Source of the DNA: Mycobacterium sp. IS-1264
Lineage (GTDB): Bacteria; Actinomycetota; Actinomycetes; Mycobacteriales; Mycobacteriaceae
Length of the DNA: 64,000 nucleotides
Direction: 5' to 3'
Assembly (NCBI RefSeq): GCF_001954195.1
Contig: NZ_MBES01000056.1
Location: 1 to 64,000 of the forward strand
The notes beneath the pieces are model-generated. The model was not told where the DNA came from, ran no database searches, and was given only the letters and a program-made list of their open reading frames with translations. Below are positions 17,078-26,186 of this stretch, piece by piece. The position numbers and the translations under genes were made by a program. How positions within the stretch are numbered: the first letter of the stretch is position 1; the number at the start of each line of letters is the position of its first letter.

Positions 17078-17695
17078 CTAGTTGCAGAACGTGTAGCCGA
17101 TGAATTGGGTGTCGCGACCGTTGCCGACGGCGTAGTTCACGTAGTGCACCGCCGGCATTCCGTTGTACTGGGTGGTCATTTTCTGCGCGGTGGGCGGCGG
17201 GACATCCTTGGGGAACGCCAGGATCAGGTCGGCGAAAATCCTGAGCCCGACCTGACAGATTGCATCCGGACGCGGCGGCTGCGGATTCCACGCGTGCACG
17301 ACGACCGGATCGGTGAGTTGATAGCCGGCCGCGCAATTCGGGTCGCACATTTTGAAAACGGCGGTGCCGGTCCCGTCGGCGCCCTGGGGTCCCCACGAGC
17401 TCCACGACATGTCTTGCAGCGCAACGGCTACGCTCGCGCAGCCCAGGACATTGAGCTTCTTGGGACGCTCGGCCGGCTGAACCGCTGGGTTGTAGCAGGC
17501 CGGAATGGCGAAGCTGCTAGGAGGTGCCGGCTGGGTGGTGGTCGGCGGCGCGGCGCCGTTCTGGTGCTGGGCCAGCTTGATCCCGACGAAGCCGAGCCCA
17601 CCGATCAGCAGCACCGCGAGGACGACACCGATCACGGTCTTGCGCCCCCGCGGAATCCGCCGCGGCCGGCTCGATGAAGAGACGTTGCCGCTCAC
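17078..17695 (-). CDS. Membrane-anchored extracytoplasmic protein, unknown function
   Basis: A 205-residue protein with a basic N-terminus (RPRRIPRGRK), one transmembrane helix (VIGVVLAVLLIGGLGFVGI), a Thr/Pro-rich linker and a ~130-residue outer domain with six cysteines (including IPACYNP, VLGCAS, MCDPNCAAGY, AICQVG and the terminal TFCN). The even number and spacing of cysteines suggest disulfides outside the membrane. The GTG at 17695 is chosen because the longer frame from 17785 adds an unlikely basic leader and would leave little room for promoters toward the CysQ-like gene at 17818. No family recognised. Confidence 0.65.
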   Translation of the reverse strand: MSGNVSSSSRPRRIPRGRKTVIGVVLAVLLIGGLGFVGIKLAQHQNGAAPPTTTQPAPPSSFAIPACYNPAVQPAERPKKLNVLGCASVAVALQDMSWSSWGPQGADGTGTAVFKMCDPNCAAGYQLTDPVVVHAWNPQPPRPDAICQVGLRIFADLILAFPKDVPPPTAQKMTTQYNGMPAVHYVNYAVGNGRDTQFIGYTFCN

Positions 17696-17817
17696 GTTCA
17701 CCAGGTTATGGCAGAAATGCCACCCCCGGGGTGGCGGGCGCCGCATGAATCGCGGCGCGGTAAGTTTGGTCAATCCGACCAACATATTGAGGATGGCGAT
17801 GATCTCCGGAGTGACCG

Positions 17818-18546
17818 ATGAATGACCACGAGCTGGCCGCGCGGCTGGCCACCGAGGCGGGCCGGCTGCTGCTCGGAGTGCGCGACGAATTCGCCGAGTT
17901 CGATGCCAGCGAGCGGAAAGCCGCGGGGGACAAGCGATCCCACGACTTTCTCATGGAAGCGCTCGCGAACGAACGCCCCGACGATGCGGTGCTTTCCGAG
18001 GAGGGCGCCGACGATCCGGTGCGGCTGCGTTCGCAGCGGGTGTGGATTGTCGATCCGCTCGACGGCACCCGGGAATTCTCCGAACTCGGGCGCGACGACT
18101 GGGCGGTGCACGTCGCGCTCTGGGAGGCCGGCGAGCTTGTCGCCGGTGCGGTGGCGCTGCCGGCGCAGGGCATCACGTTGGCCACACCCGACGTTGCCGC
18201 GCCTCCCGCCGCACCGGACAAGCCGCGCATCGTGGTATCACGCACCCGGCCGCCCGCGATCGCCTTGGCCGTTCGCGACGCCCTGGACGGCGTCCTGGTC
18301 GAAATGGGATCGGCCGGAGCCAAGGTGGCCTCGATCGTGCAAGGTCTGTCCGACGTCTACGTCCACGCCGGCGGTCAGTTCGAATGGGATTCGGCCGCCC
18401 CGGTGGCGGTCGCCCGGGCCGCGGGTTTGCACACCTCACGCATCGACGGCTCGGCGCTGGCCTACAACCAGCCGGACCCGAAGCTGCCGGACCTGTTGGT
18501 GTGCCGTCCCGAGCTCGCCGCGGCCGTACTCGCTGTCACCGGCTGA
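17818..18546 (+). CDS. cysQ: CysQ-like 3'(2'),5'-bisphosphate nucleotidase / inositol monophosphatase family
   Basis: A 242-residue Mg2+-dependent phosphatase of the FIG superfamily. The metal-binding motifs are visible: VLSEEGAD (the E-E pair), IVDPLDGTREF (the D-P-L-D-G-T signature) and QFEWDSAAPVAVA (the W-D near the C-terminus). CysQ removes phosphate from PAP or PAPS in sulfate metabolism. The sequence follows M. tuberculosis CysQ in overall layout (GRDDWAVH.ALW, HAGGQ.EWDSAAP) but is shorter and looks like a paralogue, so inositol phosphates remain possible substrates. The GTG/ATG start region overlaps no other gene. Confidence 0.85.
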   Translation: MNDHELAARLATEAGRLLLGVRDEFAEFDASERKAAGDKRSHDFLMEALANERPDDAVLSEEGADDPVRLRSQRVWIVDPLDGTREFSELGRDDWAVHVALWEAGELVAGAVALPAQGITLATPDVAAPPAAPDKPRIVVSRTRPPAIALAVRDALDGVLVEMGSAGAKVASIVQGLSDVYVHAGGQFEWDSAAPVAVARAAGLHTSRIDGSALAYNQPDPKLPDLLVCRPELAAAVLAVTG

Positions 18547-18614
18547 GGTCGCCGAACGTCGATTTCGGTTGCGGACAGGAGGGTTTGGCGCAGCGTCTGT
18601 GTGATTGCCGACGT

Positions 18615-19520
18615 TTACCGCACCGCCTGCTGCCAGGCGACGATGCGGTCGGCCAGCTCGGGGCCGCTGTCTTCCTGAATGAAATGGCTGGCGTTGATGC
18701 GGGCGTGCGGCTGGCCGGCCGCGCCCGGGATGTGCTTGATCAGGGGACGGTCGGCGGCACCGAGGATCGGGTCGCGATACCCAAAGATGGTCAGGCACGG
18801 TTTGTCCCATTGCCCCAGGGCTTTCCACGCGGCGCGATTGGCAGGAATCGCGGGATCGTCGGGAGAGGTCGGCACCAACTGCGGGAAGGCGCGGGCTCCG
18901 GCCTGATAGCTCTTGTCAGGGAAGGGCGCGTCGTAGCCGGCGCGCACCTTGGTCGAAACCCTGCGGACGGTCCCGACGGACACCAGGCGCCCGGCGGGCA
19001 GCACGGGGGAGTAACGCGCGAAGGCCCGCCACGCGTAGAAAGCGGGCGGGGTACGTTGCTGGGCCGTCGGGAGAAAACCGTTGGCGATTACCAGCCGCGA
19101 TATGCGATCACTCTGCTCGGCGGCGATGCGTAAACCGATGAGCGATCCCCAGTCCTGGACGAACAGCGTGACGTCCTTCAGGTTGAGGCGCTCGATCCAT
19201 GACGTCACCCACTCGACGTGGCGCAGATAGGTGTAATCCTCGATCCTGCTGGGCTTGTCGGACCGGCCGAAGCCGATCAGGTCGGGCGCGAGCACCCGGT
19301 TTCCGGCATCGGCCAGGGGCGGAATCATCGTTCGGTACAGGTAGCTCCAGGTGGGCTCCCCGTGCAGCAGCACGATCGGCGGGCCATCCGCCGGACCCTC
19401 GTCGAGAAAGTGCATTCGCAGCGGCTGAGTGTCGCTTGCCGCCACGTCGAGATAGTTCGCTACGAACGGATAGCCCTCCAGGTTTTCGAATCGGGAATCC
19501 GGGGTTCGCAGCACATCCAC
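18615..19520 (-). CDS. dhmA: Haloalkane dehalogenase
   Basis: A 301-residue alpha/beta hydrolase that begins [19 protein letters not shown], as in the mycobacterial DhmA/Rv2296 group. The nucleophile is Asp123 in [10 protein letters not shown], with the halide-binding Trp124 next to it; the acid is Asp250 (GYRDPILG) and the base His279 (ASHFIQED). The oxyanion motif HGEPTWSY is at ~53-60. It hydrolyses carbon-halogen bonds of haloalkanes to alcohols and halide; the natural substrate in mycobacteria is not known. It is divergent from the DUF2652 gene at 19636. Confidence 0.93.
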   Translation of the reverse strand: MDVLRTPDSRFENLEGYPFVANYLDVAASDTQPLRMHFLDEGPADGPPIVLLHGEPTWSYLYRTMIPPLADAGNRVLAPDLIGFGRSDKPSRIEDYTYLRHVEWVTSWIERLNLKDVTLFVQDWGSLIGLRIAAEQSDRISRLVIANGFLPTAQQRTPPAFYAWRAFARYSPVLPAGRLVSVGTVRRVSTKVRAGYDAPFPDKSYQAGARAFPQLVPTSPDDPAIPANRAAWKALGQWDKPCLTIFGYRDPILGAADRPLIKHIPGAAGQPHARINASHFIQEDSGPELADRIVAWQQAVR

Positions 19521-19635
19521 ATTCAGCTCCTCCGGTGAGCGGGCACCTCTGCAAGCCTCTCTCTCCGAACGCCCCTTCGTCCAGTACGAGATTTCTTTGA
19601 GGGTTGTCAGTGGGGGCCACTACACTCCAAAACTC

Positions 19636-20364
19636 ATGGCCATCCGGCACGCGGTTCTGCTGATCGCCGACATCAGCGGATACACCGATTACATGAATTG
19701 GAACCGGACGCACCTGGCGCACGCGCAGCAGACGGTGGCCGGGTTGCTGGAGGCGGTTATCGATGCTGGTAAAGGGCTAAAGCTGGCGAAACTGGAGGGC
19801 GACGCCGCGTTCTTCTGGGAGCCCGACGGCAATGCCAAAGTGCTGGTGTGTGACCGGCTGTCACGGATGCGCAGGTCATTCCTCGCCAAGCGGGAGCGCT
19901 TCAAAGCCGACATCGCCTGCGAGTGTGCAAGCTGCGTACAGCTGGACAAGCTGTCGCTCAAATTCGTCGTCCACCAGGGCGAGGTGGCCGAGCAGCGGGT
20001 CAAACGCCACACCGAGCTCGCCGGCGTCGATGTCATCCTCGTCCACCGAATGCTGAAAAACTCGGTACCCGTAGCTGAATACGTGCTGATGACCGACCCG
20101 GTGGCCGAGTGCCTCGACGAATCGACCCGCGGCCTGTGCAAGCCGCTGATCCACGACTTCGCCGGGATCGGAAACACCTCGACGCACTACATCGACCTCG
20201 CCACGTCCGAGGTGGTGCCGACCGTGCCGGAGCGCGGCTTCTTCGGCCGGCTGGGAAAGACGACGAAGTTCGAATTGAGTACGCTGCCGTTCCTACTGCG
20301 CCTCAAGAAGCCCGCTGAGGGCTTCCGAAACCTGGGCCGGGGCGTCGAGGAAATCCCCGCCTAA
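19636..20364 (+). CDS. DUF2652 family protein (cyclase-like fold suspected)
   Basis: A 242-residue cytoplasmic protein starting [20 protein letters not shown]. The first strand-loop ([10 protein letters not shown]) and the later [10 protein letters not shown] resemble the metal-binding aspartates of class III nucleotide cyclases, and DUF2652 proteins are often compared with that fold; a CxxC pair (CECASC) is an extra feature. The residues needed for cyclisation cannot be confirmed, so catalytic activity is uncertain. The ATG at 19636 gives the conserved N-terminus. Divergent from dhmA. Confidence 0.75.
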   Translation: MAIRHAVLLIADISGYTDYMNWNRTHLAHAQQTVAGLLEAVIDAGKGLKLAKLEGDAAFFWEPDGNAKVLVCDRLSRMRRSFLAKRERFKADIACECASCVQLDKLSLKFVVHQGEVAEQRVKRHTELAGVDVILVHRMLKNSVPVAEYVLMTDPVAECLDESTRGLCKPLIHDFAGIGNTSTHYIDLATSEVVPTVPERGFFGRLGKTTKFELSTLPFLLRLKKPAEGFRNLGRGVEEIPA

Positions 20365-20397
20365 CTGAAAATCGCTGTTTCAGAAGAACTTCGGCGC

Positions 20398-21594
20398 TCA
20401 TCGCTGCGCAAGCGCGCGGCCCATTCGCGATACCGCCTCGGTGAGAATCGCTTGCGAGGTAGCGAAGTTCAGCCGCACATGTCCGGCTCCGCCGGTACCG
20501 AACACGTGGCCGGAACTGAGCGCGACGCGGGCGTGATCGAGGAACCAGCGGGCGGGCCCGGATAGATCGGCTACCACCGCGAGTCCCTCGGTTTCTTCTT
20601 CGTCGAACCCGAGCGCTCGGCAATCGAGCCACGCGAGGTAAGTGCCTTGCGGCCGTAGACATTTCACTCCGGGCAGGTGTTCGGCGACCAGATCGCCCAG
20701 CAATGCCCGGTTCGCGTCCAGGCCCGGCAACAGCGCGTCGAGCCACGCGCCGCCGGTCCTGAACGCTTCGGCGTGCGCGATGATGCCGAGGTGGCTGGGC
20801 CCATGCCCGACCTCCTCCGGCATGCGGCGCAGGTCCGCGGCCGACTCCGGACCGGCAATGGCCAGGGCCGCCTTCAGCCCGGATAGGTTCCACGCCTTCG
20901 ACGCCGACGTCAGGGCGAACGCGTTCTCGGCACCGGGAACGGTCAGATACGGGACGAAGCGTGCGCCGGGGAGGACGACCGGTGCATGAATCTCGTCCGA
21001 CACGACCCGGACTCCGAAACTCCGGGCGAGTTCGGCAACCCGGCGCAGTTCGTCGAATGTGTGCACCGCGCCCGTCGGGTTGTGCGGATTGCACAGCAGG
21101 TAAGCGGCCTTCCCGCCCGAAGCGCACGCACAGGTGAACGCTTCTTCCAAGGCGTCCAAATCAATTCGGCTGTCGGCGTCCAGGGGCGATTCGATCACGC
21201 GGCGGCCGTCGTGCGAGACGAAAGCATAGAACGGCGCGTACACCGGTGAGTTGACGACGACCGCGTCGCCGCGGTCGGTGACCAGACGCAGCGTCTCGAC
21301 GATGCCGAGCATGACGTCCGGAACGGTCGCGGTGCGGCGGACCTCCAGGTCGTGCCATTGCCAACGCCGCGAAGCGAATTCGCCGACTGCCTCGGCGAAC
21401 GCGTGGCCGGCGGGATAGCCGGTATCGCCAATGTCAATGGCTGCGCGGAGGGCGTCGGCGATAGTCGGCGCGAGCTGGACGTCCATCTCCGCGACCCACA
21501 GCGGCAGCACGTCGGCCGGGTGCGCGCGCCACTTCATGCTGGTCCGGAGGCGCAGCTGCTCCAGCGTGAGTTCCTCGAGCGGGTTAACCGTCAC
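20398..21594 (-). CDS. MalY/PatB-type PLP-dependent aminotransferase (cystathionine beta-lyase-like)
   Basis: A 398-residue fold-type I PLP enzyme. Visible landmarks are [11 protein letters not shown] near the N-terminus (typical of MalY/PatB), [24 protein letters not shown] (the PLP-contacting D-E-I-H) and the Schiff-base lysine in [15 protein letters not shown]. The C-terminal arginine region [10 protein letters not shown] is also present. The group has C-S lyase activity on cystathionine or cysteine conjugates. From memory the M. tuberculosis homologue is Rv2294, close to dhmA as here. A MalY-like regulatory role is possible but not shown. Confidence 0.88.
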   Translation of the reverse strand: MTVNPLEELTLEQLRLRTSMKWRAHPADVLPLWVAEMDVQLAPTIADALRAAIDIGDTGYPAGHAFAEAVGEFASRRWQWHDLEVRRTATVPDVMLGIVETLRLVTDRGDAVVVNSPVYAPFYAFVSHDGRRVIESPLDADSRIDLDALEEAFTCACASGGKAAYLLCNPHNPTGAVHTFDELRRVAELARSFGVRVVSDEIHAPVVLPGARFVPYLTVPGAENAFALTSASKAWNLSGLKAALAIAGPESAADLRRMPEEVGHGPSHLGIIAHAEAFRTGGAWLDALLPGLDANRALLGDLVAEHLPGVKCLRPQGTYLAWLDCRALGFDEEETEGLAVVADLSGPARWFLDHARVALSSGHVFGTGGAGHVRLNFATSQAILTEAVSRMGRALAQR

Positions 21595-21603
21595 TCGGGC
21601 AGA

Positions 21604-22698
21604 CTAAGTGGCGAACGCGTGCTTTGGAATCGTCAGCGGCAAGTCCACGGAACTCAGCAGGCCGGGTTCGGCGGCAACGACATACGGCACCGCGTTAACG
21701 ACTCGCATTGCGGTGGCGACCATCGCGCCCGCCCCCGAGGTCATTCCGCCGACGCCGGCCTTGTGCGGATCCTTGAGTGTCGCCGCCATGCTGCAGTCGA
21801 TGTCGGGGTCGCCGGTGATCATGACGCGGTAGGACAGATCGCCGATCCCGGTCGGCCAGTCGGGGGCGACATCGTGCGCGAGCCGGGTCACGTGCTCGAT
21901 GACGATGGCCTCGTGACCGTCGACCACCCCGATCGCCTTCATTCGCAGGGCGCCGCATGTCCCGGCCTCGACGGTGCCCATGGCTACCTCAAGTGTCCGG
22001 TTGGTTACCGCGCGATCGAAACTCTCACGGATTTCCTGGATTTCGACTCCAAGCGCGTCGGCGATCAGCCGGAGCTGCCCCTGCCATTCGCCGGCGATGG
22101 CACCGGGATAGCCGATCCAGGGCTGGTAGTCGAGCGGACGTCCGAAGCCCAACGCGTCGCTCATGATGTCGGGAACCCCGTAGTCGTCGTACAGGCCGAC
22201 CTCAAACGAGTGGATTTTCTCGATGGACGACGACTGGGTGGACAGCACTAAGGGCAGATAGTCGGCGGCGAAGCCGGGCTCGATCCCGGACGCATACAAC
22301 GACGCCTGGCCCTGCTTAGCCGCGCCGAGGAGTTGGTCGCGCCACTCAGTGGGCTGGTAGGCGTGCGGATTGACCAACCGGGTCGTGCTGGTCGTGACGA
22401 CGTTGATTCCGGCTTCGAGCAGACGAACATAGTCCGGGATGGCCAGCGCGTCGCGCTCGGGGCCGCTGGCCGCGTAGATGACGCAATCGGGTTTGAGGGC
22501 GATCAGCGCGTCCGCGTCATTGGTGGCGGCGAGGCCGATCGGCTCGCCATTGGCGAGTTCGCCGGCGTCCCTGCCGACCTTCTCCGCGGAGTGCACCCAC
22601 ACGCCGACCAGATCCAGATCGGGGCGTCGGTGGATAGTGCGGATCGCGATCGACCCGATGCCGCCGGTCGCCCAGACCACTACGCGCTGAGCTGCCAT
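21604..22698 (-). CDS. DapB-like NAD(P)-dependent amine dehydrogenase family protein, paralogue 1
   Basis: A 364-residue Rossmann-fold protein. The N-terminus carries VVVWATGGIGSIAIRTIHRRPDLDLVGVWVH in pieces typical of the mycobacterial dihydrodipicolinate-reductase-like family (GxGxxG variant, then an acidic strand end), with IYAASGPERD and VNPHAYQ later. The start at ATG 22698 follows an excellent AGGAGG ribosome site; the frame can extend to 22725 but lacks such a site. It is divergent from a close paralogue at 22877. Substrate unknown; the neighbouring P450 and luciferase-like genes suggest a catabolic pathway. Confidence 0.8.
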   Translation of the reverse strand: MAAQRVVVWATGGIGSIAIRTIHRRPDLDLVGVWVHSAEKVGRDAGELANGEPIGLAATNDADALIALKPDCVIYAASGPERDALAIPDYVRLLEAGINVVTTSTTRLVNPHAYQPTEWRDQLLGAAKQGQASLYASGIEPGFAADYLPLVLSTQSSSIEKIHSFEVGLYDDYGVPDIMSDALGFGRPLDYQPWIGYPGAIAGEWQGQLRLIADALGVEIQEIRESFDRAVTNRTLEVAMGTVEAGTCGALRMKAIGVVDGHEAIVIEHVTRLAHDVAPDWPTGIGDLSYRVMITGDPDIDCSMAATLKDPHKAGVGGMTSGAGAMVATAMRVVNAVPYVVAAEPGLLSSVDLPLTIPKHAFAT

Positions 22699-22730
22699 TT
22701 CGTTCCTCCTGTTAAGAGAGCGCACACTAT

Positions 22731-22750
22731 CCTAACGAACAAATTTTAGG
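22731..22750. promoter_or_regulatory. Divergent promoter palindrome CCTAA-N10-TTAGG
   Basis: The 66-bp gap between two divergent starts holds CCTAA and TTAGG as inverted arms. Each arm reads into a -10-like element on its own strand (TAGGAT toward 22698, TAGGTT toward 22765). The 16-bp block ACAAATTTTAGGTTAT (22739-22754) recurs with two changes at 23978-23993, upstream of the intact luciferase-like gene. Confidence 0.45.
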
Positions 22751-22764
22751 TTATGGTGCTGTTG

Positions 22765-22863
22765 ATGTTCACGCTTAGGTTCGACCTGCGTGCGCCGGAG
22801 TGGGCCGGGCCGGCCGATGCGGCGTGGCAATACCTCGAGCGCGCCGCGGCCGCTCATGAGTAG
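22765..22863 (+). pseudogene. Truncated N-terminus of an LLM-class oxidoreductase
   Basis: A 32-codon frame beginning MFTLRFDLRAPEW.GPADAAW and ending at TAG 22861-22863. It matches the start of the intact gene at 24006 (MFTLRFDMRAPSWGAPPAAL), and the 16 bases before it also match that gene's upstream block. The rest of the ~330-residue protein is missing. The TAG overlaps the ribosome site of the next gene (GGGAGGTGA before GTG 22877), so the relic may now act as a short leader peptide coupling translation to that gene. Too short for ordinary gene callers. Confidence 0.65.
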
Positions 22864-22876
22864 GGAGGTGAGCCCC

Positions 22877-23938
22877 GTGCGTACCGTTGTGTGGTCGACG
22901 GGGGGAGTCGGGTCGATCGCCATCGATGCGATCCGCCGCCGGCCCGACCTGGAACTCGTTGGGGTATGGGTGCATTCGCCCGACAAAGTCGGCCAGGACG
23001 CCGGGGAATTGGCCGGCATCGAACCGTTGGGTATCGCGGCCACCAACGATGCCGACGCCTTGATCGCCCTGGCGCCCGACGCGGTGGTGTATGCCGCGAG
23101 CGGTCCCGAGCGCGACGGCGCCGCCGTGCCCGACTACTTGCGGCTGCTAAAGGCCGGGATCAACGTCGTGTCGACGTCGTCGACGAGTCTGGTGTATCCA
23201 CCTTCGTATGTCGCGCCGGAATGGCGCGACCAACTCGAGGCGGCCGCCAGGTCCGGCGGCGCATCCTTCTACGTCTCGGGCATCTTTCCGGGTTTTGCCT
23301 CGGATCAGCTGGCGTTGCTGATGACTACGCAGTCGAAGCGAATCCGCACCATCACGGCGAGCGAGGTCGCCCTCAACGACCATTACCCGGTGGCCGACGT
23401 GATGATGGACGGGATGGGCTTCGGCCGTCCACTCGATTTCGAGCCCATGCTCTCGACGCCGGGATTCATCGAAATAGCCTGGAAGGCACCGATATACCTG
23501 ATCGCGAGCGGGCTCGGGGTCGAGGTCGAGCGCATCAACGGTTCCCTCGACAGGGAGCTGACCGATCGCGATATCGAGGTCGCGTTCGGCACCGTCAAGG
23601 CGGGCACCTGCGGCGCGGTGCGGACCCGCGCGGCGGGCGTCGTCAAGGGCCGCGAGGCCATCATGATCGAACACATCATCCGGATGGCCCGCGACGTCGC
23701 CCCCGGGTGGCCGACGTCGGAATGCGACGCGACCTATCGGGTCGACATCGAAGGCGATCCGGACATTCACTGCGTCATGACCCTGGGGGCGGCCGAGGGT
23801 CGCGGCGCGGGGCGCGCTGCGATGGCGGCCACGGCCATGCGCGTGGTCAACGCGATCCCGTACGTGGTCGATGCGCCGCCCGGGCTGCTCAGCTCGCTGG
23901 ACATCCCGACGACCCTGCCGCGGGACGTCTTTGATTGA
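22877..23938 (+). CDS. DapB-like NAD(P)-dependent amine dehydrogenase family protein, paralogue 2
   Basis: A 353-residue paralogue of the divergent gene at 21604-22698: TVVWSTGGVGSIAIDAIRRR, GVWVHSPDKVGQDAGELAG, YAASGPERDG and the C-terminal TAMRVVNAIPYVV all align with it. A Rossmann NAD(P)-binding domain is followed by the larger catalytic domain. GTG 22877 is preferred because GGGAGGTGA precedes it at the right distance; an upstream ATG at 22856 in the same frame lies within the truncated luciferase-like relic. It is followed by the intact luciferase-like gene, so the two may be steps of one pathway. Confidence 0.8.
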   Translation: MRTVVWSTGGVGSIAIDAIRRRPDLELVGVWVHSPDKVGQDAGELAGIEPLGIAATNDADALIALAPDAVVYAASGPERDGAAVPDYLRLLKAGINVVSTSSTSLVYPPSYVAPEWRDQLEAAARSGGASFYVSGIFPGFASDQLALLMTTQSKRIRTITASEVALNDHYPVADVMMDGMGFGRPLDFEPMLSTPGFIEIAWKAPIYLIASGLGVEVERINGSLDRELTDRDIEVAFGTVKAGTCGAVRTRAAGVVKGREAIMIEHIIRMARDVAPGWPTSECDATYRVDIEGDPDIHCVMTLGAAEGRGAGRAAMAATAMRVVNAIPYVVDAPPGLLSSLDIPTTLPRDVFD

Positions 23939-23961
23939 ACGTTGACGCAGCTCTCAGCAGG

Positions 23962-23976
23962 CACGTAGCGTACGTG
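23962..23976. promoter_or_regulatory. Palindromic operator candidate CACGTA-GCG-TACGTG
   Basis: A perfect 6-bp inverted repeat with a 3-nt centre, 30 bp upstream of the luciferase-like gene start and immediately before the shared ACAAATATTAGGTCAT block. Its position at an expected -35 region suggests a repressor site. The corresponding place upstream of the truncated copy lacks it. Confidence 0.45.
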
Positions 23977-24005
23977 GACAAATATTAGGTCATCTAGGAG
24001 TTTGG

Positions 24006-24995
24006 GTGTTTACACTGCGTTTCGATATGCGCGCTCCTTCCTGGGGAGCGCCGCCAGCCGCGCTGTACGCCGCTGTGCCCGAGATGTGTGCCTGGGCTGA
24101 GGATCACGGTGGCCTCGCCGCCGTGCTGTGTGAGCACCACGGGTCCGAGGACGGGTACCTGCCGTCGCCGATGATCCTGGCGCCGGCCATTGCGGCGCGC
24201 ACACAACGGCTGGCGATGAACCTGATCCTGATTCTGCCGTTCTACGACCCGGTCCGGCTGGCCGAGGACATGGCGGTCCTCGACATCATCAGCGGGGGAC
24301 GGGCGTCCTACACCCTGGCACTGGGGTACCGGCCCGAGGAGTTCGAGCACTTCGGCTTGGAAATCACCAAGCGCGGCAGGCTCGCCGACGCAAAGCTCGG
24401 GCTGTTGCGCCGGTTGCTCGCCGGAGAAACCGTTGACGAGGATGGGCGTCGCATCACGGTGACGCCCACGCCGCTGACCGTGGGCGGCCCGTCGATGATG
24501 TGGGGCGGTGGAACATTGGCGGCAGCCCGCCGCGCCGGCAGGTACGGCCTGGGCATGCTGGGCAACGCCAACGAACCCGGCATGCAGGAGGCCTACGAGG
24601 AGGCATGCCGCCAGCACGGTCATACGCCCGGCCCGACGATGTTTCCCAGCCGCGACACCCCGTCAGTCGTTTTCGTGGCCGAAGACGTGGACCAGGCGTG
24701 GGAAGAGCTCGGCGAGCATCTGTTGCATGACGTGCGAACCTATGCCGCCTGGAATCCCGGGGACGAGACGACGGCCGGCTTCTCGCACGTGGCCACGGTG
24801 GACGAGCTGCGCGAGGCCGGAAAGTCCCACGTGATCATCTCTGTGCCGGAAGCGATTTCGCGGGTTCGCTCCGGGCAGGTACTCAACTTGTCGCCGTTGT
24901 GCGGCGGCTTGCCGCCCGAAGTCGCGTGGCCATACCTCAAGCGGGTTGGCGAGGTCGTGCTGCCCGAGGCTCTGTCGGAGAGGACATCGCTATGA
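24006..24995 (+). CDS. LLM-class flavin-dependent oxidoreductase
   Basis: A 329-residue luciferase-like protein with GTG start. It has the family barrel pattern: MFTLRFDMRAPSWG, GLAAVLCEHHGSEDGYLPSP, LAMNLILILPFYDPVRLAEDMAVLD in pieces, SGGRASYTLALGYRPEEF and PSMMWGGGT. It probably uses FMNH2 or F420H2 to oxidise or reduce an organic substrate. Its stop overlaps the start of the P450 gene (ATGA at 24992), so the two are translationally coupled and probably act in sequence. A truncated duplicate of its first 32 codons lies at 22765. Confidence 0.87.
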   Translation: MFTLRFDMRAPSWGAPPAALYAAVPEMCAWAEDHGGLAAVLCEHHGSEDGYLPSPMILAPAIAARTQRLAMNLILILPFYDPVRLAEDMAVLDIISGGRASYTLALGYRPEEFEHFGLEITKRGRLADAKLGLLRRLLAGETVDEDGRRITVTPTPLTVGGPSMMWGGGTLAAARRAGRYGLGMLGNANEPGMQEAYEEACRQHGHTPGPTMFPSRDTPSVVFVAEDVDQAWEELGEHLLHDVRTYAAWNPGDETTAGFSHVATVDELREAGKSHVIISVPEAISRVRSGQVLNLSPLCGGLPPEVAWPYLKRVGEVVLPEALSERTSL

Positions 24996-26182
24996 CCAGT
25001 GCGACCGGGGTGTACTACGACCCGTTCGATTTCGACATCGACGACGACCCGTATCCCGTCTGGAAGCGGCTGCGCGACGAAGCCCCGCTGTATCACAACG
25101 ACAAGTACAACTTCTACGCGTTGAGCCGGTACGAGGATGTCTCTCGCGAGCTGATGAACTTCGACACCTTCAGGTCCGGCCGCGGCACCACCATGGACAT
25201 CATCATGAGTGGTGTCGAGGTTCCGCCGGGAATCATCCTCTTCGAGGACCCACCGATTCACGATCTGCATCGTCGTTTGCTCTCAAGGGTTTTCACGCCG
25301 CGGCGGATGGAGGCGATCGAGCCGCTGACCCGGGCGTTCTGCGTTCGTGCGCTCGACCCGTTGGTGGGCTCGGGGAGGTTCGATTTCGTCGAGAACCTGG
25401 GTTCGATGATCCCGATGCGCACGATCGGCTACCTGCTGGGCATTCCCGAAGACAGCCAGGAGTCGATTCGCGACCGCGGCGGCCGATCACTCACCCTCAG
25501 AGAGGGCACATTCAGGCCCGCCACGAAAGAGTTTTTCGAGCAGAGCTATCAGATGTTCGCCGACTACATCGACTGGAGAGTGGACCACCCCTCCGATGAC
25601 CTGATGACCCAGTTGCTCAACGCCGAAGTCGAGGAGGACGGATCGACCCGGCGGCTGACGCGGGTCGAGGTGCTGCAGTACACCAGCATGATCGCCGGCG
25701 CGGGCAACGAGACCACCACGCGCCTGATCGGCTTCGCCGGCCAGCTGCTGGCCGAACACCCCGATCAGCGGCGGCAGATCGTCGAGAACCCGTCGCTGAT
25801 CCCGATGGCCATCGAGGAGGTCTTGCGCTACGAAGCGCCCTCGCCGGTGCAGGCGCGCTACGTCGCCCGCGATGTCGAGTCTCATGGCACGACGATTCCC
25901 GAGGGTTCGATCATGTTGTTGCTCAACGGATCCGCCAACCGCGACGAGCGTAGGTATCCCGAGGGCGAGAAGTTCGACATCCATCGCGGCGACACCCATC
26001 TCAGTTTCGGCCACGGGCTGCACTTCTGTCTTGGATCGGCGTTGGCGCGCATGCAGGCGCGGGTCGCCTTGGAGGAGGTCATCAAGCGCTGGCCGGACTG
26101 GGAAGTCGACTACGCCAACGCCCGCAAGGCACACACGTCGAGCGTGCGGGGCTGGTCGAAGCTGCCGGTCTTCACCGGCTAG
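24992..26182 (+). CDS. Cytochrome P450
   Basis: A 396-residue soluble bacterial P450. The haem-ligand loop is FGHGLHFCLGSALARM (Cys near residue 350), the K-helix E-x-x-R is in IEEVLRYEAP, and the I-helix oxygen-activation motif reads AGAGNETTTR with Asn where many P450s have Asp. Length is normal for CYPs served by separate ferredoxins; no ferredoxin gene is in the window. The ATG at 24992 overlaps the previous stop; an in-frame upstream start would duplicate that gene's coding bases. Substrate unknown, though the coupling to a luciferase-like oxidoreductase points to stepwise oxidation of one compound. Confidence 0.93.
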   Translation: MTSATGVYYDPFDFDIDDDPYPVWKRLRDEAPLYHNDKYNFYALSRYEDVSRELMNFDTFRSGRGTTMDIIMSGVEVPPGIILFEDPPIHDLHRRLLSRVFTPRRMEAIEPLTRAFCVRALDPLVGSGRFDFVENLGSMIPMRTIGYLLGIPEDSQESIRDRGGRSLTLREGTFRPATKEFFEQSYQMFADYIDWRVDHPSDDLMTQLLNAEVEEDGSTRRLTRVEVLQYTSMIAGAGNETTTRLIGFAGQLLAEHPDQRRQIVENPSLIPMAIEEVLRYEAPSPVQARYVARDVESHGTTIPEGSIMLLLNGSANRDERRYPEGEKFDIHRGDTHLSFGHGLHFCLGSALARMQARVALEEVIKRWPDWEVDYANARKAHTSSVRGWSKLPVFTG

Positions 26183-26186
26183 GCGC

